Shown here: piece by piece, positions 1 to 7,980 of the stretch
Layout of the letters: each line of letters opens with the position of its first letter
How positions within the stretch are numbered: position 1 is the first letter of the stretch
Origin: Gammaproteobacteria bacterium UBA2168
GTDB lineage: Bacteria; Pseudomonadota; Gammaproteobacteria; Pseudomonadales; Azotimanducaceae
NCBI GenBank assembly: GCA_002327525.1
Contig: DCWG01000107.1
Coordinates: 1 to 30,329, forward strand
Length of the DNA stretch: 30,329 bases
Direction: 5' to 3'
Made by a program: the position numbers and the translations under genes
The notes under the pieces: model-generated
Told to the model about the DNA's origin: nothing
Databases searched by the model: none
The model's input: only the letters and a program-made list of their open reading frames with translations

Positions 1-1
1 C

Positions 2-859
2 AATGGCGGCGGGGGTGTATTCGCCTATATCGACGACCTGCGCAACGTGAGCATTTTGCTGATGATGATGTGGTTCGCCCTACGCTTCATCAAGTTCGTC
101 GAAATCCACATCAGCGATCAGGGTTACCGCAATAAGCCAGTAGACCGAACGAGCGTCATTGCCATCGGACGCTTGTTGCGAATCTCGATCGTCATCACGG
201 GTACCCTGATGGTGCTGCAGGCGCTGGGATTCAGCGTCACCGGCCTTCTGGCATTTGGCGGCATCGGTGGTGCGGCTGTGGGTTTTGCCGCCAAGGATTT
301 GTTGGCCAACTTCTTCGGCGCACTGATGATATTTCTTGACCGGCCGTTTTCGGTCGGCGATTGGATCTGCTCCCCCGACCGTGATATCGAAGGCACGGTT
401 GAGGAGATTGGCTGGCGTCTGACGCGAATCCGTACTTTCGATCAGCGGCCGTTGTACGTGCCAAACTCCGTGTTCACGACGCTGGCGGTGGAGAATCCGT
501 CGCGCATGCTCAATCGTCGTATATACGAGACCATTGGCATTCGCTATGACGATGTTCACGCGCTACCCGCCATCGTCGCCGATGTAGAGAACATGCTCAA
601 AGAACACGCGGCCATCGACCAGCAGAAAACGCTGATGGTCAACTTCAACGCGTTTGGCGCATCCTCCCTCGATTTCTTCGTCTACACCTTCACCAGGACA
701 ACCGCGTGGGCCGAGTATCACGAGATCAAACAGGACGTGCTGTTTCGTATCTCCGAGATCATCACGGATCATAGCGCCGAGATCGCCTTTCCCACCCAGA
801 CACTCCTGTTGGCTGAACCTGAGCAGGACGTGCCCGCGAGCGACCGGCCGTCAGCGTGA
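2..859 (+). CDS. MscS-family mechanosensitive channel, YnaI-like (5' partial)
   Basis: This is the C-terminal part of a small-conductance mechanosensitive channel of the inner membrane, which would release solutes on hypo-osmotic shock. The reading frame is open to the left edge of the window, and the GTG at 47 lies inside a continuous hydrophobic segment, so the true start is upstream. What remains holds membrane helices, then the pore-lining helix with its Gly/Ala pattern (FGGIGGAAVGFAAKD), the beta domain (DRPFSVGDWI, IEGTVEEIGWRLT, RPLYVPNS) and the mixed C-terminal domain. From memory the wording is much closer to E. coli YnaI than to MscS itself. The stop codon overlaps the GTG start of the next gene by 4 bp (GTGA), so the two are probably co-transcribed. 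Confidence 0.9.
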   Translation, partial: NGGGGVFAYIDDLRNVSILLMMMWFALRFIKFVEIHISDQGYRNKPVDRTSVIAIGRLLRISIVITGTLMVLQALGFSVTGLLAFGGIGGAAVGFAAKDLLANFFGALMIFLDRPFSVGDWICSPDRDIEGTVEEIGWRLTRIRTFDQRPLYVPNSVFTTLAVENPSRMLNRRIYETIGIRYDDVHALPAIVADVENMLKEHAAIDQQKTLMVNFNAFGASSLDFFVYTFTRTTAWAEYHEIKQDVLFRISEIITDHSAEIAFPTQTLLLAEPEQDVPASDRPSA

Positions 860-1413
860 ATTCCCAGCGGGCCACGCGGGCACTTGCACGGGCGCGAGTG
901 TTGGTGAGTGCGCAAGAGGTCGAGGCAGCCGTCGATCGGGTATCGGTTCGTGTTTCGGCGATGCTGCGTCATTCGAATCCCGTCGTCCTGTGCATACTCC
1001 AGGGTGGCTATGCCTATCACGCGCAATTGTGCCAGCGGCTGCGGTTCCCACTCGAGACCGGATATCTGCACGTGAGCCGCTACGGCGAAAACACCACAGG
1101 CGGAGCGTTGCACTGGCGCGCGCGGCCGTCGCTGGATGTCGGCGATCGCACCGTGCTGGTCGTAGATGACGTGCTCGACAAGGGAGTAACCCTCGCCGTG
1201 GTCATCGATGCGTTGAAAGAAGCGGGTGCGCGAAAGGTCTTTTCGACGGTGCTGGTGAGCAAGGACGTGGCTGATCGGGAGCGCCCGGGCATTGACTTTG
1301 TGGCGCTGCACTGTCCGGATGAGTATCTGTTCGGCTGTGGAATGGATTTTCGTGGCTACTGGCGCAATCTGCCGGAGATATACGCGCTACCCGCCGACCT
1401 GGAGCACCCGTAA
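856..1413 (+). CDS. hpt: Hypoxanthine-guanine phosphoribosyltransferase
   Basis: A 185-residue cytosolic purine-salvage enzyme that would convert hypoxanthine or guanine plus PRPP to IMP or GMP. It shows the type-I phosphoribosyltransferase fold. An early hydrophobic strand with CILQGGYAY corresponds to the pyrophosphate loop, and the PRPP-binding motif VLVVDDVLDKGVTL lies at about residues 100-113. The C-terminal YLFGCGMDF region resembles the base-binding hood of HGPRTs. The usual D-T-G of the PRPP loop reads D-K-G here. The GTG start overlaps the upstream stop (GTGA), and the stop overlaps the next ATG (TAATG), so translation is probably coupled. Pairing with a nucleoside phosphorylase supports a role in salvaging the hypoxanthine that the latter releases. 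Confidence 0.85.
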   Translation: MNSQRATRALARARVLVSAQEVEAAVDRVSVRVSAMLRHSNPVVLCILQGGYAYHAQLCQRLRFPLETGYLHVSRYGENTTGGALHWRARPSLDVGDRTVLVVDDVLDKGVTLAVVIDALKEAGARKVFSTVLVSKDVADRERPGIDFVALHCPDEYLFGCGMDFRGYWRNLPEIYALPADLEHP

Positions 1414-2147
1414 TGAGGCGCATTGCCGTCATTGGCGGATCGGCGCCCGTTCCCTTGTCCGGCTCTGCTCAAGGTAAGTCGGAAACGCCGTCGACACCCT
1501 ATGGAGATCCGTCCGCGCCCATTCATTGCTTTCGAAGTGGCGCAATGGACGTGCTCTCGCTATCACGGCACGGCCCCGGCCACCGCTACACACCGCATCA
1601 GATCAACTACCGGGCCAACGTGTGGGCGTTACGCGAACTCGGCGCCGAAGGCGTGATTGCAACGTTTACCGTAGGTGGCATAAGTGCCGCGCTCACACCC
1701 GGGACACTGGTTCTGCCGGATCAGGTCATCGACTATACGTGGGGACGTGCGCATACCTTCGATCTGCCCGGCGAACGGCATGTCGAGTTTTCTGATCCCT
1801 TCGATGAAGGGCTGCGGCGCTGGCTTGCCGCAGGGGCTGGCCACTCGGGACTCGAAGTCGTTCTCGGGGGCACGTACGGCGCCACCCAGGGCCCGCGGTT
1901 GGAAACCGCGGCCGAGATCGACCGCCTGGACGGGGAGGGCTGTTCGGTGGTTGGTATGACGGCGATGCCGGAAGCCGCGCTTGCCCGGGAACTGGACCTG
2001 CCTTACGTGGCCTTGTGCCTCGTGGTCAATCCCGCGGCGGGACGGGGTGCGATCGACCGCGAAGATTGGGCGCAGGTGGGAGAGCGTGGTATGCGCCAGG
2101 TGGCCGCACTAATCGAGCGTTGTCTGGAACTCGGTCCAGGCGGCTGA
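1413..2147 (+). CDS. S-methyl-5'-thioinosine / purine nucleoside phosphorylase (MTAP family)
   Basis: A 244-residue phosphorylase of the PNP/MTAP superfamily, cytosolic. Family features seen are the N-terminal phosphate-loop region (IAVIGGS), RHGPGHRYTPHQINYRAN, TYGATQGPRLET, and VVGMTAMPEAALARELDLPY followed by VVNPAAG. The pattern matches the methylthioinosine phosphorylases known from Pseudomonas, in which methylthioadenosine from polyamine synthesis is first deaminated and then split to hypoxanthine and methylthioribose-1-phosphate. The hpt gene directly upstream, overlapping by 1 bp, could take up that hypoxanthine. Substrate choice between methylthioinosine and methylthioadenosine cannot be proven by reading. 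The phosphate loop reads GGSA rather than the usual GGTG or GGSG. The 3' end overlaps the convergent csiV gene by 39 bp. Confidence 0.83.
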   Translation: MRRIAVIGGSAPVPLSGSAQGKSETPSTPYGDPSAPIHCFRSGAMDVLSLSRHGPGHRYTPHQINYRANVWALRELGAEGVIATFTVGGISAALTPGTLVLPDQVIDYTWGRAHTFDLPGERHVEFSDPFDEGLRRWLAAGAGHSGLEVVLGGTYGATQGPRLETAAEIDRLDGEGCSVVGMTAMPEAALARELDLPYVALCLVVNPAAGRGAIDREDWAQVGERGMRQVAALIERCLELGPGG

Positions 2148-3230
2148 CAGAGCCTCGCTGGGGTGTAGTGGGTCGATGCGAACGATCACACCGAATTTGG
2201 GGTGGTCGAGATAGTGGAGTTCGCCGCTGCGCATACGTCTGCGTTCATCCATGACCATTCCCAGCTCGAGCCAGTCTCCGGGCGGAGACCAGTCTGGCCC
2301 ACCGTCCGCCTCCAGACTGACGGGCAGCAAACCGAGTGCAGGCTCGCGATACACCAGATTTGCGTGAAAGTGCAGATACCGGCCAATGGTGACAGCGAGG
2401 GTACCCTCGAGTTGGAACACATCGTCCATCGGCAGACCGTATTGTATGAGCAGGGGGTCGGGGGCTCCTCGAGGTGGCACGGGCTGGATCCAGCCTGCGT
2501 GCATCAGCACTGAATAGGCGCTGCGCGCGCCGATACGAGCGGCCATATCGCTCATGACGAGTGATTGCCGAGGCCGAAGCGCGAAGCTCGACGCCATCAG
2601 TGCGGTCTCGAAATGCTCGAGAGCCCCGATCCAGAGTTCCTCTACTGTGGGCGGCTGGGGTGGTGGTTCGATATCGATCACCACCTCCAAGGAGGGTGCC
2701 CCCGGAGAGATTTCGACGGCGATGATTTCATCGTCCGGCACCAAATCGTCGAGCGCTGCGTCTCCCCGTGCGCCGCTTCCCACGGCTTCGCTCTTCGTAT
2801 CGGCCTCCGGGGTTTCGACCAGCCCGGGCTCGATATCCGGTGTCGTCCCCGGCTCTTCTCCCTGCGGGATTACCAGAGCGGGATCAATCTCCAGCGGCTC
2901 GCTCGGCTCCGCCGGCGAGATATCGTGCAGCGGCAGAGCCAGTAACTCGAGTGTGGGATCATCCAGGTCGTATCCGGCGCCTGCATCGCGCCCGGCGAGT
3001 GTGCGAACATCGGCCGGCAGCGACGGCAGTGTTGCCAGCGCCAGCTTCTCCTCAGTAGTTGCCTCCAGCACCGCGGGCCGCTGCAGGACGATCACCTCCA
3101 CGGCGTACCATTGCCAGGTAAGGTGGTCTTCGAGCTCTTCGGCCCCGATCGCCTCGATCGCCCATGAGGCGCAAGCGCACAGAGCGAGAATCGAGCGGTG
3201 CGCTGGTCTGATATGGTGGGATTGGCTCAT
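2109..3230 (-). CDS. csiV: CsiV-like envelope protein
   Basis: A 373-residue exported protein of the CsiV family. In Vibrio cholerae, CsiV is a periplasmic peptidoglycan-binding protein that acts with the LpoA activator of a cell-wall synthase. An N-terminal signal peptide is likely (hydrophobic stretch ending AIEAIGA before EELED). Next comes the family start (WYAVEVIVLQRP), then a long acidic, proline-rich, probably disordered middle (about residues 80-190), then the conserved C-terminal domain with RRMRSGELHYLDHPKFGV. The ATG overlaps the mfd stop by 4 bp (ATGA), so it is read from the mfd transcript. The mfd-csiV-phosphorylase neighbourhood is, from memory, shared with Pseudomonas. The 3' end overlaps the opposite-strand phosphorylase gene. 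Confidence 0.85.
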   Translation of the reverse strand: MSQSHHIRPAHRSILALCACASWAIEAIGAEELEDHLTWQWYAVEVIVLQRPAVLEATTEEKLALATLPSLPADVRTLAGRDAGAGYDLDDPTLELLALPLHDISPAEPSEPLEIDPALVIPQGEEPGTTPDIEPGLVETPEADTKSEAVGSGARGDAALDDLVPDDEIIAVEISPGAPSLEVVIDIEPPPQPPTVEELWIGALEHFETALMASSFALRPRQSLVMSDMAARIGARSAYSVLMHAGWIQPVPPRGAPDPLLIQYGLPMDDVFQLEGTLAVTIGRYLHFHANLVYREPALGLLPVSLEADGGPDWSPPGDWLELGMVMDERRRMRSGELHYLDHPKFGVIVRIDPLHPSEALSAAWTEFQTTLD

Positions 3231-6200
3231 CCCTGAACCGCCCGCGCGGGCTCTGCGGGCGCCAGTTTCGCGAGCAGCTTATCTGCAAAGCGCAACCGTT
3301 GTTCGAAATCGGTTAGTTCACGGGTGACGCGCAGCACGTTGCCGCCATCCATACGATAGGTCGCGGGTTCGCTCTGTACCAGACGCACGAGCGCGAAGAG
3401 GTCGACGCTGGTGTCAGGGGAGAATTCAAAGCGCCCGCCGTGCTCGCCGAGATCGATACGACGAATGCCCTGCGCTTCTGAACTCAGCTTGAGCTCGGTG
3501 GTGCGAAACAGGTGCTTTACGGGCTCCGGCAGAAGACCGAAGCGGTCGATCATCTCGACGCGCAACTCGTCGAGATCAGTGCTGCCGGCTGCATTGGCAA
3601 TGCGTTTGTACATGATGAGTCGTGAGTGTACGTCAGGAAGATAGTCCGACGGAATGATCGTAGCGGCGTGCAGGTTGACCTCCTGGCTGACGGGCTCAAG
3701 CGGCTCGTCTGCACTGGGCGTGCCACCCGCGCGAATGGTTTTGACAGCTCGGTTGAGCAGGTCCATGTACAGGGAGAAGCCAACCGACTCGATCTGCCCC
3801 GATTGTTCGTCACCCAGTAATTCGCCGGCGCCGCGTATCTCCATGTCGTGCGTGGCGAGGGTAAAGCCCACACCGAGCTCACCGGCTGCCTCGATGGCCT
3901 CCAGACGTTTCACGGCATCAGCCGTCATCGCCTTGGGATGCGGTGTCAGGAGATAGGCGTAAGCCTGATGATGCGACCGGCCGACCCGCCCGCGCAACTG
4001 GTGTAGCTGCGCGAGACCGAATTTGTCCGCGCGCTCTATGATGATCGTATTGGCATTGGGAATGTCGATACCCGTTTCGATGATGGTAGTGCATACCAGC
4101 ACGTTCAACTGACGATGGTAGAAGTCGTTCATCACCGACTCGAGCGCCCGTTTGGGCATCTGTCCGTGTCCTACACCGATGCGTGCCTCCTCCACCAGAT
4201 CGCGCAGCTGCGCAGCGCTTTGTTCGATGGTGCGGACTTCGTTGTGAACGTAGAACACCTGGCCGCCGCGCAATAGTTCCCGGCTGATGGCCTCGCGGAT
4301 GATGTGGTTGCGCTTCTGTTGGACGAACGTCTTGATCGAAAGCCGCCGGGCAGGCGGGGTGGCGATGATGGAGAGGTCGCGGATGTTGTTCATTGCCATG
4401 TTCAGCGTGCGCGGGATCGGCGTGGCGGTCAGAGCGAGAACGTCGACCTCCGCGCGTAGGCTGCGCAGGCGTTCTTTCTGCCGCACACCGAATCGGTGTT
4501 CCTCGTCGATGATCACGAGCCCCAGTTCCTTGAAACGAAAAGAGGGTGAGAGCAATTTGTGTGTTCCGATCAGGATGTCGATCTTCCCCGTGCTCATGCG
4601 CCGTTGAACGTCGGCCACCTGGGCATCCGAACGAAGCCTCGAGACGACTTCGATCTGCACCGGCCAGTCAGCGAAACGATCGCGAAAGGTCTCGAAGTGC
4701 TGCTGGGCGAGCAGAGTCGTGGGCACCAGCACGACCACCTGGCGTGCGTTCTGCGCGACTACGAATGCGGCACGCATCGCGACCTCTGTCTTGCCGAATC
4801 CAACGTCACCGCAAATCAGCCGGTCGGTAGCCTGGCTGGAGGCGAGATCTCCCAGTACCACGTCGATGGTCTGCTGCTGATCTGGGGTCACCTCGAACGG
4901 AAACTGCTCCGCGAAGTGCCGATACTCGGCCGCGTCGTTCTGAAAAGCGAAAGATTCGGTGCTGGCACGCCGTGCGTATATATCCAGTAATTCGGCCGCC
5001 ACGTCGACCACGCGCTCCGCCGCGCGGCGCTTCGCTTTTTCCCACTGATCCGAGCCGAGACGGTGCAGCGGCGCCAGTGCCTCGTCGGCCCCGGAGTATC
5101 GGCTGATCAGGTGCAGAGCGGTGACGGGGACGTAGAGTCTGGCTTCCTCGGCGTACTCGAGTGTGAGAAATTCGTTCTCGTGGCCGTCGATGGATAGAGT
5201 TTGCAGACCACGGTAGCGGCCGATGCCGTGCTCGATGTGGACCACCGGAGCCCCGATGGAAAGCTCGGTCAGATTGCGGATGATCTGATCGGGATCGATG
5301 ACCCGATCGGCGGATACGGTCTCGACAGCGCGCGTGCCCAGGATCTGGCTCTCGCTGATGACGATGAATTGCGGCAGCCACAGACTCTGTGCAAGCGGCG
5401 CGGTGGTGATTCCGAGCGGCGCGGCGGACTCAAGAAAGCTCACCAGATCCGCGAATTCGGTGGGTCGCAGATCCGCACGAGCGAGAAACTCGTACAGGAG
5501 TTCGCGCCGTCCGGCCGTTTCGGCCGTGAACAGAATCGGTGTGCCGATATTGTCGTGCACGAATCGCACTAATGCCGCCGCCGGTTGCTTCAATCGCACA
5601 TTGGCTTGCAGATCCGGGAGTTCTCGCGCATCGAACACGTGTTCGTGGCGTTGGTAGTCCTCGACGATGACGCGCGGGTGGGCCGTCATCGCGGCGTTGA
5701 GTTCCTCTACGGACAGGTATAGCTGGCTGGGGTCGAGAATGGGACGTTCGATGTCGTGGCGGAGACTCTCGTGGCGTGCGGCGATGCTCTGGGTGAACTG
5801 GGTGGCGGCTTCCTGAACACCCGCCTCCAACACGATGGTGACATTCGCTGGCAGATAGTCGAACAGGCTGGCGGTGTTTTCGAAGAAGAACGGCAGGTAG
5901 TACTCGATGCCCGCGGGCGCGAGTCCGGAGGAGACATCCTGATAGACGGAACAACGTCTGTGATCACCCTGAAAGCTGTTGTGCCAACGATCGCGAAAAC
6001 GTGCGATGGCGTCTGCTTCCAGCGGAAACTCACGCGCCGGCAACATGCGGACCTCGCTGACCTGTTCGACCGTGCGTTGGCTGTCGGGATCGAACAGACG
6101 CAGTGAGTCGATCTCGTCGTCGAACAAATCGATCCGTATCGGAAACTCTGATCCCATGGGATAGATGTCGAGTAAAGACCCGCGGGCAGCATACTCGCCG

Positions 6201-6685
6201 CGGTTCGCAACCGTTTCCTGAGCGCGGTAACCGGCCGCTTCCAGCATGAGCCGACGCCCGTCGATGTCGAATTTGTCGCCCACCCCCAGATCGAGGATGT
6301 GCCCGGCGACATAAGAAACGGGACACAGCCGATGCATGAGCGTGGTGACGGGTACCACGAGGATGCCGTGGTGCGTTTGCGGCACGCGCGCGAGGGCGAG
6401 CAGACGCTCTGAAATGATGTCCTGATGAGGAGAGAACGCGTCGTAGGGCAAGGTTTCCCAATCGGGGAAATGCAGGGGTTCGTCGAGATCGGCTGCAAAG
6501 AAGGACAGCTCGTCCAGAGTACTGTTCGTACGGTTGGTGCTGCGCGTCACGATCAGCGTCAGACCGTCGAAGGTGCTCGCCGCCACAGCTGTGTAATAGC
6601 CCAGGGCCGCCCCCGGCAGATGCCGCCAACCGAGTCTCTGTCCCGCGGACGGGAGTGGGACCTGTGGATGAATGGGCGCGGACAC
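3227..6685 (-). CDS. mfd: Transcription-repair coupling factor Mfd
   Basis: A full-length 1152-residue DNA translocase (E. coli Mfd is 1148). It removes RNA polymerase stalled at DNA lesions and recruits UvrA. The N-terminal UvrB-like part shows DWETLPYDAFSPHQDIISER and GEYAARGSLLDIYPMGSEFP. The RNA polymerase interaction region (VHIEHGIGRYRGL) follows, then the helicase motor with Walker A GDVGFGKTE starting at residue 626 and DEEH at 727-730. RecG-like translocation motifs follow (ATPIPRTLNMA, RADKFGLAQLHQLRGRVGRS), and the last part is the C-terminal UvrA-masking domain. The start is GTG at 6685, and there is no suitable in-frame ATG nearby. The stop overlaps the csiV start. No lesion was seen. 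Confidence 0.98.
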   Translation of the reverse strand: MSAPIHPQVPLPSAGQRLGWRHLPGAALGYYTAVAASTFDGLTLIVTRSTNRTNSTLDELSFFAADLDEPLHFPDWETLPYDAFSPHQDIISERLLALARVPQTHHGILVVPVTTLMHRLCPVSYVAGHILDLGVGDKFDIDGRRLMLEAAGYRAQETVANRGEYAARGSLLDIYPMGSEFPIRIDLFDDEIDSLRLFDPDSQRTVEQVSEVRMLPAREFPLEADAIARFRDRWHNSFQGDHRRCSVYQDVSSGLAPAGIEYYLPFFFENTASLFDYLPANVTIVLEAGVQEAATQFTQSIAARHESLRHDIERPILDPSQLYLSVEELNAAMTAHPRVIVEDYQRHEHVFDARELPDLQANVRLKQPAAALVRFVHDNIGTPILFTAETAGRRELLYEFLARADLRPTEFADLVSFLESAAPLGITTAPLAQSLWLPQFIVISESQILGTRAVETVSADRVIDPDQIIRNLTELSIGAPVVHIEHGIGRYRGLQTLSIDGHENEFLTLEYAEEARLYVPVTALHLISRYSGADEALAPLHRLGSDQWEKAKRRAAERVVDVAAELLDIYARRASTESFAFQNDAAEYRHFAEQFPFEVTPDQQQTIDVVLGDLASSQATDRLICGDVGFGKTEVAMRAAFVVAQNARQVVVLVPTTLLAQQHFETFRDRFADWPVQIEVVSRLRSDAQVADVQRRMSTGKIDILIGTHKLLSPSFRFKELGLVIIDEEHRFGVRQKERLRSLRAEVDVLALTATPIPRTLNMAMNNIRDLSIIATPPARRLSIKTFVQQKRNHIIREAISRELLRGGQVFYVHNEVRTIEQSAAQLRDLVEEARIGVGHGQMPKRALESVMNDFYHRQLNVLVCTTIIETGIDIPNANTIIIERADKFGLAQLHQLRGRVGRSHHQAYAYLLTPHPKAMTADAVKRLEAIEAAGELGVGFTLATHDMEIRGAGELLGDEQSGQIESVGFSLYMDLLNRAVKTIRAGGTPSADEPLEPVSQEVNLHAATIIPSDYLPDVHSRLIMYKRIANAAGSTDLDELRVEMIDRFGLLPEPVKHLFRTTELKLSSEAQGIRRIDLGEHGGRFEFSPDTSVDLFALVRLVQSEPATYRMDGGNVLRVTRELTDFEQRLRFADKLLAKLAPAEPARAVQG

Positions 6686-6772
6686 GTATATTCCGGTGTT
6701 GGGCGAGGGCGCGTATTCTACGTGGGTGAGAGAGCGATTCGTAGCATTTGCACGACTTCCGCGGCCCTGCCG

Positions 6773-7750
6773 ATGAGCCCTGGTTCGGCGGCGATACTGT
6801 TGTTGCTTGTCGCGGCGTTGAGTTTCGCGGTCGGGGTCTGGTATGGCGGTAATCTCGGGTTCGTGCGGCCGCAGAGTTCCAGCCCGACGGTCGAGGCTGC
6901 CGTGGCCGAGCCTAGCAAAAGCGCGCCGGCCGCAGTGCGGCCGGTGGCGCTAGTGAACGGCAGGCGCTGGTCTGCCCTCGAGGTGTAGCTCACCGAACAC
7001 CGGGCCGAGCTCTCTGCGGGTGCGCGCCGCGGTGAGACGAGGGCGATGCTCGATGCACTGGAAGAGGCTGCGCCGATGCATGCACCCGCGGTTGGCCGTG
7101 TGCTCGCGCGTTACCTCGACATCGTAGTGGACGACGTTCGCGCCGTAATGTTGCTCGCCCGGGTCTGCGAAACCCGGCATCAGCGACGACGAGCGCTCGC
7201 TGTGTTGATCGACGCTGCGGAGTTCACGGGCGGTGCGGATGGTGATGTGATAGAGGAACACATAGCACGGCTGGCGGGGCGTTACGCGGAGGAGTTGCGC
7301 GAGACCGGTGCGCGAGATCGCCTCGTCTCGTTTTATGAATACATGGTGACAGTGCGAGCGCACCAGGATGCCTATCGTGTTGGCTGGATTCGCGCGCTCG
7401 GGGCTGGCGGTGGAACGCCAGGGTGCGATGATGCTCACCGAAGCGCTGGCCAACGGGCAGTTCGTGCGACTAATGATGGATACGGGTGCGAGTCATAGCG
7501 CTCTGACGACCGAGCGGCTGCGCCGGCTCTGGGTGCACGCCGTCTTCGACGCGATGTACGCGTCATGACGGCTGGCGGTGTGGTGGACGTACCGATGTTC
7601 GAACTACGCGAACTGAGCGTGGCCGGACGCACGTTCGAGGCTTTCGAGGTGCTCGCACTCGACGATCTCCCCGCTGGAGTAGACGGGCTGCTGGGCATGG
7701 ACGTTCTCGACGGCTTCAGCTGGCCGGGTACGGGCGCCGCGCCGCGGTAG
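6773..7750 (+). pseudogene. Broken retropepsin-like aspartic protease gene (membrane-anchored)
   Basis: The remains can be joined into one protein of about 325 residues. It has an N-terminal membrane anchor (AAILLLLVAALSFAVGVWYGG), an alanine/arginine-rich helical TPR-like middle, then an aspartic protease domain with MMDTGASHS (catalytic D-T-G) and the late family motif DGLLGMDVLDGF. Three lesions are visible. An in-frame TAG lies at 6986-6988, with the same frame continuing coding-like on both sides. A frame change near 7400-7425 moves coding to the frame that carries the DTG motif. A second change near 7520-7550 returns it to the first frame for FELRELSVAGRTFEAFEVL. The start is taken as ATG 6773, divergent from mfd. 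Sequencing or assembly errors could explain single-base shifts, but the nonsense codon makes real decay more likely. Confidence 0.72.
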
Positions 7751-7980
7751 TTCGGCGGTCAGACGGGTAGCGCGTAGGGACGCAACGTGCTAAAGTTCGC
7801 CCCACTTTTGGCCTAAAAAACGTAACGATCACGGGGAGTTGGAGTGCGATTGCGGGTTATGTGCGAACTTGCGACGGGCAGCTGTGTGCGTGCGATCCTG
7901 CCGATTTGCCACGACCGGTTGCACAAGGCTGCAAATAGGGTCGCAAAAAAAATCGCAGTTTAGAGTTGCAAAGAGAACAG

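Noticed and set aside
2554..3327. Plus-strand serine-rich open frame of 257 codons
   Set aside because: It is the antisense of the acidic, low-complexity csiV middle; the composition is explained by that and no family is recognised.
5707..6498. Alternative minus-strand frame of 263 codons inside mfd
   Set aside because: It overlaps fully conserved Mfd sequence in the correct frame and has no recognisable domain.
7841..7905. Recurring TGCGA-type words upstream of the kor operon as operator repeats
   Set aside because: Spacing and orientation are irregular and the words are short, so they are not distinguishable from base-composition bias.
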